Of a DNA stretch of 64,000 bases, positions 1 through 8,474 are shown piece by piece. The DNA lies in contig NZ_CP071139.1 of NCBI RefSeq assembly GCF_017639205.1, positions 620,001-684,000 on the forward strand, given 5' to 3'. Each line of letters starts with the position of its first letter. Within the stretch, counting starts at the first letter, position 1. Position numbers and translations under genes: made by a program. This DNA comes from Streptomyces nojiriensis. GTDB lineage: Bacteria > Actinomycetota > Actinomycetes > Streptomycetales > Streptomycetaceae. The notes beneath the pieces were generated by a model. It was not told the origin of the DNA and made no database searches. It worked only from the letters and a program-made list of their open reading frames with translations.

Positions 1-1
1 G

Positions 2-157
2 ACACCCGAGGCCGGCGCCGGACCGGAACACCACGCCCCGGGCACCCGCGTCTGGCGGGTGGACCTGCCCGCCGGGGGGACCACCGCCCTCGACGGCGGC
101 TACGAGATCCGCATCCCGGCCGGCAAGGCCCTGGTCGGCGGCAACCGCAGGAGCTGA
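2..157 (+). CDS. DUF4139-type protein, C-terminal end (5' truncated by window)
   Basis: An open frame runs from the window edge to a TGA at 155-157. Its last residues (VWRVDLPAGGTTAL then YEIRIPAGKALVGGN) look like the C-terminal strand of the DUF4139 / mucoidy-inhibitor MuiA family. The next gene starts 9 bases later and is of the same family, so the two are probably a tandem co-transcribed pair. The AGGAG at 149-153 that could serve the next gene lies inside this frame. No function is established for actinobacterial members. Confidence 0.7.
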   Translation, partial: TPEAGAGPEHHAPGTRVWRVDLPAGGTTALDGGYEIRIPAGKALVGGNRRS

Positions 158-165
158 CACCCATC

Positions 166-1731
166 ATGTCCACGGCCCCGAAGCCGATCGCCCTTCCCGT
201 CACCGCCGTCACCTGCCTGGAGGACCGCGCCCACGTCGAGCGCACCGCCGTACTGGACCTGGAGGCGGGGGTCCAGCGGCTGCGGCTCGGTCCGGTCAGC
301 GCGCTGGCCGTCGACCGCACCCTGCACGCCGAGCTGGCCGCCGAACACCGGGCCACCGTGCTCGACGTACGGATCGTCCGCAGCTGGGAGCCGCGCGGGC
401 CGCTGCCGTCCGCCGACGAGGACTCCGCCCTGCGCCTGCGCGTGCACGCCCTCGAAGAGGACCAGCTCGCCCTGGGGCAGCTGCGCGACCGGCTGCACGC
501 CCGGCTCGACGTGCTCGGCGGCCTCGCCGCCGATCTGCTGCGGGAGATCGGCGAGGGCGCCGGCTCCGGGGAGACCGACGGGGCCCGCTGGGCTCGCGAG
601 ATGGACCGGGTGGACGGGGAGCGCGATGCGTACGGTGAGCAACTGCGCACCGTCGACGCCCGGTTGGCCGCCCTTGCCGTGGAGCTCGGGGAGACCCGGC
701 AGGCCATGGACCGCTCCGAGACCGAGCCCGCCGAGCTGGTGGGTCATATCGAGCTGACCGTGGACAGCGCGGCCCCCGGTCCGGCCCGGCTGCGCCTGAG
801 CCACCTCACCCCGTGTGCGCTGTGGCGGCCCGCCTACCGGGCCGTCCTGGACGGGGACTCGCTGACGCTGGAGACCGACGCGATGGTCTGGCAGCGCACC
901 GGCGAGGACTGGTCCGACGTGCGGCTGACCCTGTCGACGGCCCGGTCGGCGCTGGCCACCGAGCCGCCGCGGCTGGACGAGGACCGCCTCACGCTGGGTG
1001 ACCGCACGGCGGCGGAGCGCCGTACGGTCGACGTCGAACTGCGCGAGGAGGAGATCGGGGACCTCGGTCCGGCGGCTCCGGTGCTCGGCCTGCCCGGGGT
1101 GGACGACGGGGGCGAGGCGCGGGTGCTGCACTCCCCCGCACCGGTCTCCGTACGCGCGGACGGCCGCGCCCACCGGGTGCCGCTCTCCGCCTTCAGCACG
1201 GCCGCGAGCAGCGAGTACGCCTGCTCCCCCGAGCTGTCCCCGCTGGTCACCCGGGTGGTGTCGTTCGACAACCGGTCCGGTCACGCGCTGCTGGCGGGTC
1301 CGGTGGACCTGGTCCGCGGCAGCGGGTTCGGCGGCCGCGGCACGCTGGACTTCACCGCCCCGGGCGCCCCGGTCGAGCTCGCCTTCGGCAGCTGCGACGA
1401 CCACAGGGTGGTCCGGTACGCCGAGGAGTCCCGCGACTCGGCCGGATTCACCCAGCGGACGGTGGTCACGCGCACGGTCCGGCTACACCTGTCCCGGTTC
1501 TCCGCCCCCGGGGACCACGGCGAACGGATGGTCGTCGTCCGGGAGCGGATCCCGGTCTCGGAGGTCTCGGCGGTGGAGGTGCGCCTGCGCAAGGAGGCCT
1601 GCTCGCCGGCGCCGGACACGGTCGATTCCGAGGGCATCGCCCGCTGGAACGTGCCGCTCGCGCCGGGCGGCCGCCGGACGGTCACCCTGGTCTACGAGCT
1701 GTCGGCGAGCGCCAAGGTCACCGGGCTCTGA
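166..1731 (+). CDS. DUF4139 (MuiA-like) domain protein
   Basis: 521 residues, ATG start. The N-terminal part (about 10-120) resembles the DUF4140 segment of MuiA-like proteins, followed by a charged helical region (about 95-190, likely coiled coil) and a beta-rich DUF4139 domain ending in WNVPLAPGGRRTVTLVYEL. There is no signal peptide or membrane segment, so it is probably cytoplasmic. It follows a same-family gene by 9 bases and ends about 130 bases before a convergent tetR gene. Family membership is fairly sure; the role is unknown. Confidence 0.75.
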   Translation: MSTAPKPIALPVTAVTCLEDRAHVERTAVLDLEAGVQRLRLGPVSALAVDRTLHAELAAEHRATVLDVRIVRSWEPRGPLPSADEDSALRLRVHALEEDQLALGQLRDRLHARLDVLGGLAADLLREIGEGAGSGETDGARWAREMDRVDGERDAYGEQLRTVDARLAALAVELGETRQAMDRSETEPAELVGHIELTVDSAAPGPARLRLSHLTPCALWRPAYRAVLDGDSLTLETDAMVWQRTGEDWSDVRLTLSTARSALATEPPRLDEDRLTLGDRTAAERRTVDVELREEEIGDLGPAAPVLGLPGVDDGGEARVLHSPAPVSVRADGRAHRVPLSAFSTAASSEYACSPELSPLVTRVVSFDNRSGHALLAGPVDLVRGSGFGGRGTLDFTAPGAPVELAFGSCDDHRVVRYAEESRDSAGFTQRTVVTRTVRLHLSRFSAPGDHGERMVVVRERIPVSEVSAVEVRLRKEACSPAPDTVDSEGIARWNVPLAPGGRRTVTLVYELSASAKVTGL

Positions 1732-1860
1732 GCGGAGCGGAGCGGCGGCCGTGACCGACGGCCGACCCGGACGGCTGTGGGCGGCTACGACGGCGCGCTG
1801 AAGCGCCGCTTCCACGCGAGGGGTCGGGCCGCCCGGTCCGTTTTCCGGATCTGACGCCGC

Positions 1861-2532
1861 TCAGGGCGTCACGAGGCGGTCGACCTCGGCGTCGAAGAGC
1901 AGGGCCGGGTCCAGGCCCATGCCGGTGAAGTGGCCCGCCAGTTCCAGGGACAGCACGCCGTGCAGGCGGCTCCAGAAGGTCAGGGCCAGGCGCAGCGCCG
2001 ACGGCGGGGCGTCCGGGTGGCTGCCCGCCCATGCGCGGTGCGCGGCCAGGTGGTCCTCGACGGCGGGCGGCTCCGTGTCCGGGGCCGCGGCCGGTACGGC
2101 GGCGGCGCAGGCGTCCAGCAGGACCGACATCAGTTCCGAGGCGATCGCGGTGACGTCCGCGGGCGCGTGGTAGCCGGGCACCGGGGTGCCGTAGACGAGG
2201 AAGTAGCGGTGCGGGTCCGCCAGGGCCCAGCGGCGCAGTACCTGCGCCAGCCCCGCGAGGTCGGGCCGGCCCGCTCCCCCGGCGCCGGCGGCGGCGATGA
2301 AGGCGTCGGCGAGGCTGCGGTAGGCGTCGCGGATGAGTTCGGTGATGAGCTCGTCGCGATTGGCGAAGTACCGGTACAGCGCCGGTCCGCTCATGCCCAT
2401 CTGCTTGGCGATCGCGTTGAGGGAGAGCGCCGAGGCGCCGGAGCCGGCGATCTGCTGCCAGGCCTTCTCCTTGACCTCCTCACGCACCTGCTGCCGGTAC
2501 CGCTCCCGGGGGGTCTTCGTGCTGCCCGTCAT
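1861..2532 (-). CDS. TetR/AcrR family transcriptional regulator
   Basis: 223 residues. The N-terminal helix-turn-helix spans about 30-67 (ASALSLNAIAKQMGMSGPALYRYFANRDEL), typical of TetR regulators. The C-terminal half is helical and resembles the WHG-type ligand domain. It is divergent from the medium-chain reductase that starts at 2705, and two similar operator-like sites lie between them. The likely role is self-regulation plus repression of the neighbouring reductase. The effector is unknown. Confidence 0.85.
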   Translation of the reverse strand: MTGSTKTPRERYRQQVREEVKEKAWQQIAGSGASALSLNAIAKQMGMSGPALYRYFANRDELITELIRDAYRSLADAFIAAAGAGGAGRPDLAGLAQVLRRWALADPHRYFLVYGTPVPGYHAPADVTAIASELMSVLLDACAAAVPAAAPDTEPPAVEDHLAAHRAWAGSHPDAPPSALRLALTFWSRLHGVLSLELAGHFTGMGLDPALLFDAEVDRLVTP

Positions 2533-2572
2533 GCCCGCCGCCTCTCACCGCTCGCTCTTCACCACCAGGCGA

Positions 2573-2670
2573 GTTAGAGGCTATCACCATCGGCACAGCC
2601 ACTTTCGATCGGACGAGCCACTCCCTTGACATCGACGAGATAGCCCATCACTCTTGTTACAGCTTCTAAC
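2573..2670. promoter_or_regulatory. Divergent tetR/reductase control region with two matching operator-like sites
   Basis: GTTAGAGGCTATCAC (2573-2587) and, on the other strand, GTTAGAAGCTGTAAC (2670-2656) agree at 12 of 15 positions. Each has GTTA-type outer half-sites. A TTGACA (2626-2631) is a possible -35 box for the reductase; the -10 would fall near 2649-2654, so the second site would cover the start region. The first site lies 41 bases upstream of the tetR start codon. Binding by the neighbouring TetR is inferred from position. Confidence 0.55.
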
Positions 2671-2704
2671 GAACACGAGAAGCGGGAACTCACAGGAGGT
2701 CATG

Positions 2705-3739
2705 ATGACGAACACCGTCGAGCGGGTCGAGGTCGTTCTGCCGGGCAAGGTCGAGCCGGAGGGCCTGCAGTTCCACCGCGGCCCCGTCCCGGTGCCGACG
2801 GCCGGCCAGGTGGTCGTCGCCATGGAGGCGACGGGCGTGTCCTTCGCCGAGCAGCAGATGCGGCGCGGCCGGTACTACGACCAGCCCCCGTTCCCCTTCG
2901 TCCCCGGCTACGACCTGGTCGGCACGGTGCAGGCGGTGGGTGACGGCGTCGGCTCCGCGCTGCTCGGCAAGCGGGTCGCCGCCCTGACGAAGACCGGAGG
3001 CTGGGCGAGCCACGTCGCGCTCACCGCCGCCGACGTGGTGGAGGTGCCCGAGGGCGTCAGCCCGGTGGACGCGGAGACCGCGGTGGTCAACGGCATCACC
3101 GCCTGGCAGATGCTCCACCGCAAGGCCCGGGTGCGCGCCGGCCAGACCGTCCTGGTCCACGGCGCCAACGGCGGGGTCGGCTCGATCCTGGTCCAGCTGG
3201 CGCTGGCCGCGGGCGCCCATGTGATCGGCACCGCCTCCACCCGCCACCACGACGCGCTGCGCGCTCTCGGGGTGACCCCCGTCGACTACCGCTCCGGGAA
3301 CGTCCCCGCACGGGTACGGGCCCTCGCGCCCGGCGGGGTGGACGCGGTGTTCGACCACGTGGGCGGCGACGGCATCGTCGATTCCTGGCGGCTCCTGGCC
3401 CCCGGCGGCACGCTCGTCTCCTACGGCAGCGCCGCCACCCGCGACGACGAGGGCTCCGGCGCGTGGCCGGTGCTCAAGCTGCTCGGCCGGGTGTGGGTGT
3501 GGAACGCACTGCCCAACGGCCGCCGCGCGTACTTCTTCAACGTGTGGGCCGGGCGCGCCTACGCCAAGGACCGCTTCCGGGCACGCCTGCGCTCCGACCT
3601 CACCCAGGTGTTCACGGCCCTGCAGCGCGGCGAGATCACCGCCAAGGTCGCGGCCGAGATCCCGCTGGCCCGCGCCGCCGAGGCGATGCGCCTCGCCGAG
3701 TCCGGCACGGTCGCCGGGAAGGTCGTCCTCGTCCCGTGA
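2705..3739 (+). CDS. Medium-chain dehydrogenase/reductase, quinone-oxidoreductase-like
   Basis: 344 residues. A GroES-like N-terminal domain is followed by a Rossmann fold with GANGGVG (153-159). The cysteine ligands of zinc alcohol dehydrogenases are absent, so it is probably an NADPH-dependent zinc-free reductase. Start: AGGAGG (2694-2699) sits 5 bases before the ATG at 2705; an ATG at 2702 is also in frame but only 2 bases from it. It is divergent from tetR and probably controlled by it. The substrate cannot be told. Confidence 0.85.
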   Translation: MTNTVERVEVVLPGKVEPEGLQFHRGPVPVPTAGQVVVAMEATGVSFAEQQMRRGRYYDQPPFPFVPGYDLVGTVQAVGDGVGSALLGKRVAALTKTGGWASHVALTAADVVEVPEGVSPVDAETAVVNGITAWQMLHRKARVRAGQTVLVHGANGGVGSILVQLALAAGAHVIGTASTRHHDALRALGVTPVDYRSGNVPARVRALAPGGVDAVFDHVGGDGIVDSWRLLAPGGTLVSYGSAATRDDEGSGAWPVLKLLGRVWVWNALPNGRRAYFFNVWAGRAYAKDRFRARLRSDLTQVFTALQRGEITAKVAAEIPLARAAEAMRLAESGTVAGKVVLVP

Positions 3740-3999
3740 ATACGGCACTTGATCGACGGCTGCCTCACCGGCACGGGGTCTTGTGCTGGACTCCTGATGC
3801 ACCGCACCCACACCGCGGTCGGTCGCACGGGCCGGGCGCGCGACCACGCCCGGCCGATGCCGCTGCCTGCCCGTCAGGTATTGGCCCCTCGGGCCGCTAC
3901 CGCCCAGCGGTCCACGATCTGCCCGCCCTGCACCATGACCAGCACGCTCACCGCCGTCGCCACGGCGAGCAGGGCCAGATCGGCTGCCGCCTTGCCACG

Positions 4000-4400
4000 A
4001 CGGCGGCGTCGGCCGGGAGGACCCCCGTGCGGTGGTGGCCGCTGTCGACCTCGATCACCACCTCGACCGGCGCGTGGTCCCGCGAACGGCATGCCCGAGA
4101 CGCTGAACACTCTCGACGGAGTCGGCCCCGACGCGCAGGGCCGCGGTCTCCGCGAGTCGCCGAAGCCGCCGAGCCTTGCCGCTGTCGACCTCTGGTCACC
4201 ACGGACGTGGCGACGCTGTTCAGCGCCATGGTGGCGGATGACAGCTCCATCAGTCGCGGCCAGCCGTTGAGGAGAGAAGGCAGGCCCAGGCAGCCCGAGT
4301 CTCCACTGGGGGACATCCAGCAAGACGGGACGCCCCGCCTGCACCGGATGAGCAGGTCGCCGGATCCCATCTCCCCGGCATCGGACAACACGTGCAGCCG
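4000..4400 (-). pseudogene. Decayed D-threonine aldolase / D-serine dehydratase-like (alanine racemase fold) gene
   Basis: No intact gene fits 3740-4543. On the minus strand, family-like pieces appear in different frames: a segment ending SDAGEMGSGDLLI (about 4390-4350), then LAETAALRVGADSVES...RLGHAV (about 4158-4080), then VEVVIEVDSGHHRTGV (about 4071-4025). These recall the order LRVG-DS then VEIDSGHHRTGV of DSD1-like PLP enzymes. The frame changes and the missing ends argue for a pseudogene. The rest of 3740-4543 shows nothing recognisable. Confidence 0.45.
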
Positions 4401-4543
4401 GTCCCACCACCTTGCCGACGAGCAGCGAACGACGGCAGCAACGGGGCGGCCGGCTACCGGAGTTCATCAGGAACCAGACGCTTCGATGGATCAGCACCCA
4501 CCGGCACCGTGCCGCACGGGCACCAAGTCACAGGAGACGACCG

Positions 4544-5128
4544 CTAAGCCTTGGTCGGTGCGGCCGACCTGGCGGCCTGCTCGATCTTCGCGCAGTAGGC
4601 CGCACGGGCTTCCTCGTCGATCTGCTTCTCGAGTTCGGCGCGCAACCCGGTCCGGCCGTCGAGGCCCTCGCGCAGGACATCGGCGTGCCCGGCATGCCGG
4701 ATGGACTCGCCGAGGACATGGACCATGACGGCGAACAGGTTCGTGTCGGCATAAGGCTCCGGCCACCACGGCACGTGGCCGGGGGCGTCGAGGGGAAGCT
4801 CGTCGATCGTCGCGTCCGAGTGTTCCCACGTGCGCCGGTAGAACCCGATGATCTGATCGCGGGTCTCGTCCTCGGTCGCCCACAGATCGCTGCCGTCGGA
4901 GTCCTGCCACCGGGGCAGCGGTTCCGGGGAAGGGCGGTCGAAGACCTCGCCGAAGTACCTGGCTTCGACGGTGGCCACGTGTTTGACCAGGCCGAGGAGG
5001 TTGGTCCCGGTCGCTGTCAGGGGCCGGCGGGCGTCGTATTCGGACAAGCCGTCGAGTTTCCAGAGCAGCGCCTTGCGGTCCCGCCGCAGTCTCCCGTGCA
5101 GGTTGTCCTTCGCGAATTCATCGATCAT
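4544..5128 (-). CDS. DinB family protein (DUF664)
   Basis: About 194 residues. The pattern MIDEFAKDNLHGRLRRDR, NLLGLVKHVATVEARYFG and VHVLGESIRHAGHADVLREGLDG is that of the DUF664 branch of the DinB/YfiT four-helix metal-binding superfamily, with conserved histidines near residues 50, 141 and 145. I chose the ATG at 5128 because relatives begin MxDEFAK; an upstream ATG at 5146 is in frame but neither has a clear ribosome-binding site. Such proteins are often thiol-dependent transferases, but the substrate is unknown. Confidence 0.8.
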   Translation of the reverse strand: MIDEFAKDNLHGRLRRDRKALLWKLDGLSEYDARRPLTATGTNLLGLVKHVATVEARYFGEVFDRPSPEPLPRWQDSDGSDLWATEDETRDQIIGFYRRTWEHSDATIDELPLDAPGHVPWWPEPYADTNLFAVMVHVLGESIRHAGHADVLREGLDGRTGLRAELEKQIDEEARAAYCAKIEQAARSAAPTKA

Positions 5129-5233
5129 GCAGCATGAGCCTGCCATGAGCTGCCCGTGGTCTCAAGATCCCTTATGTGGTCCGCGCCGACCGCCGGAGCC
5201 GAGGCCCGGCCACCGGCGCGGCCGCCGGGCACC

Positions 5234-6817
5234 TCAGGAGAAGGGCTGCCGGTCCGGCTGGCAGATCGTGCCGGGCGGCGGGAGCGTGCCGTCGATGAAG
5301 TAGCGGCTCTCGAAGTTGTTGATGCAGGTGCTGGAGTTGTTGAAGAGTGCGGTGTGGCCGTACCCGTTGTTGGTGAGCAGCCGGGCGTCGGCCAGCTCCT
5401 TGGCCATGGCCTGGGCGTCCGAGTGGGGTGTCGAGGGGTCGTAGGTGGTGCCTACCACCAGGACGGGGTTCGCCGTGGGCTTGTTCCACGGGCCGTCGTA
5501 CCGGTTGGCGGCCCGGGCCGGCCAGGTCGCGCACGGCTCGCCGGACCAGGTCCAGTAACGTCCCGCGTCACCGGCGCGCTTGGCGCTGTCCTCCTCCAGA
5601 CCGTGGTAGACGGCCGGGTCGCGCGGGTTGGGGCTGTCGCCGCACCACACGGCTCCCGCCTGTTCCTCCCCCAGGTACGGATTCGGGTTCGCGACCGGGG
5701 GCGGGGGCGGGTACTGGGCCGGCTTCGGGGCGCGGCCCTGCCAGAGGTCCTGGAGCCGGGCGGCGAGATCGGTCCAGCCGGGGTGGACGATGTAGAGGCT
5801 GCTGACCGCGTCGGCAACGGTGGTGGCGTACGTCCACCGGCCCACCGGGTGCTCGCGCAGGCGCCCCATCAGCTGGTCGAACTTGTCGCGGGTGGCCTGC
5901 GGGCTGCCGGCCGAGAAGGCGCAGCGGGCGGTGGTGGCCGATCCGCAGAGGTCGAGGAACTTGTTCAGGGTCGCCGCCCCGGTGCGGTCCGAGCCCATGC
6001 GCAGGAGGGTCGTGGTCCTCGGTTCGCTCGTCGAGGCGTTGTTCGTCCACGCCAGCGGGTCGATGTTGCTGTCGAGGACCATGGCGCGGACCTTGTCGGG
6101 GAACAGGTTGGCGTAGGTGGCGCCGAGGATCGTGCCGTAGGAGACGCCGAGGTAGTTGAGCTGCGGCTCCCCCACGGCCCGGCGGAGCAGGTCGAGGTCC
6201 TGGGCGGTGTCGGCGGTCGACACGTGGCGCAGGAGGTCGGGGTCGCGCTTCTCGCAGCGGCGGCCCAGGTCCTCGTAGGCGTCGATCCAGGCCGTGCGCT
6301 CCTTCTCGCCCACCGGGAAGCCGACCGGCTTGCCCGCGCCCCAGGCCTGGGCCTCCTCCGGGCTGTCGAAGCAGTTCACCGCGGTGCTGTTGCCGATGCC
6401 CCTGGGGTCCCAGCTGACGATGTCGTAGCGCTCGCGCAGGTCCTTCGGGAAGGAGTCGTAGTTCTGCGGCACCTGCACCGTCCCGGGGCCGCCGGGGCCG
6501 CCGGGGTTGACGAACAGCGTGCCCAGGCGTTTCGCGGGGTCGCCCGCCTTCCGGCGGACGACGGCCAGGTCGATGGTGCGGCCGGCGGGGGCCGCGTGGT
6601 CCAGCGGCACCTTGGCGGTGGCGCAGTCGTACGGGCTGCCCGGTTTGCAGGGGCTCCAGTCCAGCCGGGGGACGGTCTGCGAGGGCGAGGGCTCCGCCCG
6701 GGCCGCGGCGAGTTCCGGCGCGACCAGCATCGAGGAGCAGACCGCCGCCACGGTGAGGGCTGCCGCGCACCGGCGGCGGCCGGTCATCGGTCGGGGTGCG
6801 GGTCCAGATCCAGGCAT
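5234..6817 (-). CDS. Secreted alpha/beta hydrolase, tripeptidyl-aminopeptidase-like (TAP-like C-terminal domain)
   Basis: 527 residues. An N-terminal signal peptide (after MTGRRR, hydrophobic to about residue 42) is followed by an alpha/beta hydrolase fold with oxyanion region NPGGPGGPG, nucleophile elbow GVSYG (Ser about 226) and a TAP-like C-terminus carrying probable Asp about 460 (TTYDPSTPH) and His about 488 (GYGHTALF). This is the arrangement of Streptomyces SlpD/SlpE and tripeptidyl aminopeptidases. The start is set by GGAGGAGGG just upstream of the ATG at 6817. Predicted secreted exopeptidase; specificity uncertain. Confidence 0.85.
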   Translation of the reverse strand: MPGSGPAPRPMTGRRRCAAALTVAAVCSSMLVAPELAAARAEPSPSQTVPRLDWSPCKPGSPYDCATAKVPLDHAAPAGRTIDLAVVRRKAGDPAKRLGTLFVNPGGPGGPGTVQVPQNYDSFPKDLRERYDIVSWDPRGIGNSTAVNCFDSPEEAQAWGAGKPVGFPVGEKERTAWIDAYEDLGRRCEKRDPDLLRHVSTADTAQDLDLLRRAVGEPQLNYLGVSYGTILGATYANLFPDKVRAMVLDSNIDPLAWTNNASTSEPRTTTLLRMGSDRTGAATLNKFLDLCGSATTARCAFSAGSPQATRDKFDQLMGRLREHPVGRWTYATTVADAVSSLYIVHPGWTDLAARLQDLWQGRAPKPAQYPPPPPVANPNPYLGEEQAGAVWCGDSPNPRDPAVYHGLEEDSAKRAGDAGRYWTWSGEPCATWPARAANRYDGPWNKPTANPVLVVGTTYDPSTPHSDAQAMAKELADARLLTNNGYGHTALFNNSSTCINNFESRYFIDGTLPPPGTICQPDRQPFS

Positions 6818-6998
6818 GCTTCGCCCTCCTCCGGCACGTCGGGGGCGTGGTGCGGCGACCGGTGCCGTCGCACCGGTACGCGCCGCCGGCTCATATCTCA
6901 ACCAAACCTCTGTTCGCGGGCGTGCGCGAGCCGGGCCGCCGGATCACGGCCGCAGCCGCAGTCGTGTCCGCAGGGGGGCGGATCCACGGCCCGAGCGC

Positions 6999-7014
6999 TA
7001 TCCTCCGCGCCATG
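6999..7014 (+). promoter_or_regulatory. Probable leaderless -10 box of the PLC-X gene
   Basis: TATCCT (6999-7004) lies 7 bases before the ATG at 7012, and no Shine-Dalgarno sequence precedes that ATG. A -10 box this close puts the transcription start at or next to the start codon, the usual arrangement of leaderless actinobacterial genes. No convincing -35 box is visible. Confidence 0.45.
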
Positions 7015-8079
7015 CTGATTGACATGGACATGCGATTACGGGTGCGGTCGCGCACCCTGGTGTGCCTGCTCCTGCTGGCCCTCGTGGGCACGGTGACCAC
7101 AGCGGCCGCCTCCCCCGGGCCCGCGGCCCCCGCCACGGCCACGGCCCAGAAGGCCCCTCCGACCACCGCGGGCACCGCCGCCGCGGCCGCGGCCGCCCGC
7201 TGGGGCGACCGGCGGCTCGACGAGGTCGCCTTCCTGACCACCCACAACGCCTTCACCAACTACGAGGACTCCCGCTGGAGCTCGGTGAACCAGTCCGAGT
7301 CCGTACGCGCCCAGCTCGACAACGGCGTGCGCGGCCTGAGCCTGGACACGCACTGGTACGAACGCAGCACCTGGCTGTGCGTCATCAGCTTCGGCAGCGA
7401 CTGCTACCCCAGCGACGTATACCTGTGCCACGGCGACTGCAAGACCTTCGCCGGAGCCACGTACGCCCTGCCGCGGCAGACCTTCCGCGGCACGATGCAG
7501 ACCGTCGTGGACTTCCTCGCCGCCCATCCGCAGGAGGTCGTGACCGTCTTCCTGGAGGACTACGTCGGCGCCGATCAGCTGCAGGCGTCCCTCGGCCGGG
7601 TCAGCGGGCTGCAGGACATGGTGTTCCGGCCCGACCAGTGGGGCGTGCGACAGCACGGCTGGCCCAAGGTGGCCGACCTCGTCACCTCCGGCAAGCGGCT
7701 GCTGATCTTCTCGGACCGGTCCGACCGCGAGCACCTGGGCGTCATGTACGACAAGTCCTGGACCGTGAGCAACTACTGGAGCCTCGGGGACCTGGGCAAC
7801 GACCTCTCGTGCGTCAGCCGCTGGTCCGACGTGCCGCTCGACCGCCAGGAGCCCGGATTCCGGCGGCTCTTCACGATGAGCCACCACCGCAACGTGCCCA
7901 CGGTCCTCACCGCCGCCCTGGACAACGGGGCCAAGCTGCGCAGCCGCATCGCCGAGCAGTGCAGGTCGGCCACCGGGGGCCGCGACCCGAACTTCGTCTC
8001 CGTCGACTTCCACCGCCTCTCGGACGGCAGCGGCCACACGCCCGCCTCGATCGTCGCGGAACTCAACGCGCGCCCCTGA
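7012..8079 (+). CDS. Secreted PI-PLC X-domain protein
   Basis: 355 residues. A signal peptide (LVCLLLLALVGTVTTAAAS) and an Ala/Pro/Thr linker precede a phosphatidylinositol-phospholipase-C X-like barrel: FLTTHNAF supplies a probable first catalytic His, SLDTHWY and YLCHGDC supply later His, and VVTVFLEDY the next strand. Two Cys pairs fit an exported disulphide-bonded enzyme. Starts at 7024 and 7030 are also in frame. It diverges from the secreted hydrolase. The Ca-binding C-terminal domain of eukaryotic PLC is absent, as in bacterial members. Confidence 0.75.
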   Translation: MLIDMDMRLRVRSRTLVCLLLLALVGTVTTAAASPGPAAPATATAQKAPPTTAGTAAAAAAARWGDRRLDEVAFLTTHNAFTNYEDSRWSSVNQSESVRAQLDNGVRGLSLDTHWYERSTWLCVISFGSDCYPSDVYLCHGDCKTFAGATYALPRQTFRGTMQTVVDFLAAHPQEVVTVFLEDYVGADQLQASLGRVSGLQDMVFRPDQWGVRQHGWPKVADLVTSGKRLLIFSDRSDREHLGVMYDKSWTVSNYWSLGDLGNDLSCVSRWSDVPLDRQEPGFRRLFTMSHHRNVPTVLTAALDNGAKLRSRIAEQCRSATGGRDPNFVSVDFHRLSDGSGHTPASIVAELNARP

Positions 8080-8101
8080 TCCGCCGTCGGCCCGAGGCCC
8101 G

Positions 8102-8145
8102 CCGGCCGGGTGGACCGCCGCGTACGGCGCGGCGCACCCGGCCGG
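8102..8145. terminator. Bidirectional terminator between PLC-X gene and whiB-like gene
   Basis: An 11-bp perfect stem (CCGGCCGGGTG, 8102-8112; CACCCGGCCGG, 8135-8145) with a smaller inner hairpin (CGCCG...CGGCG) separates two convergent genes. It has no U tract, which is common for Streptomyces terminators. Confidence 0.6.
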
Positions 8146-8427
8146 TCAGCCCGCCTTGCGCGCGCCCAGCGCCCGTCGCTCGTCCTCGGTCAGTCCGCCC
8201 CACACCCCGTACGGCTCCTGCACGCGCAGCGCGTGGCCCAGGCATTCCGCCCGCACCGGGCACAGCGCGCAGACCTCCTTGGCCTCCTGCTCCCGCACGG
8301 AGCGCTCCTCACCGCGCTCCCCCGCCGGGTGGAAGAACCGGTCCGTGCCGAGCTCCCGGCACGCCGCTTCCTCCTGCCACTCCCACAGGTGCTCCGCACG
8401 GCCCGGCAGGCGTGCCACCTTCGTCAT
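8146..8427 (-). CDS. WhiB-family iron-sulphur transcription factor
   Basis: 93 residues with the four cysteines expected to bind a 4Fe-4S cluster (C23, C53, C56, C62; spacing C-X29-C-X2-C-X5-C), then the GVWGG turn and a basic tail ending RRALGARKAG. Wbl proteins act with the principal sigma factor and respond to redox or NO. The ATG at 8427 has a purine-rich GAGGAG-type site about 7 bases upstream. Which Wbl paralogue it is cannot be assigned. Confidence 0.9.
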   Translation of the reverse strand: MTKVARLPGRAEHLWEWQEEAACRELGTDRFFHPAGERGEERSVREQEAKEVCALCPVRAECLGHALRVQEPYGVWGGLTEDERRALGARKAG

Positions 8428-8474
8428 GTCCCGACTCCTCTCCTCCGCCTTGCGCATGTCTTTCGACTCCTTGC

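Noticed and set aside
5156..7018. 620-residue plus-strand open frame
   Set aside because: Antisense shadow of the secreted alpha/beta hydrolase, which has a signal peptide, a catalytic triad and a good ribosome-binding site.
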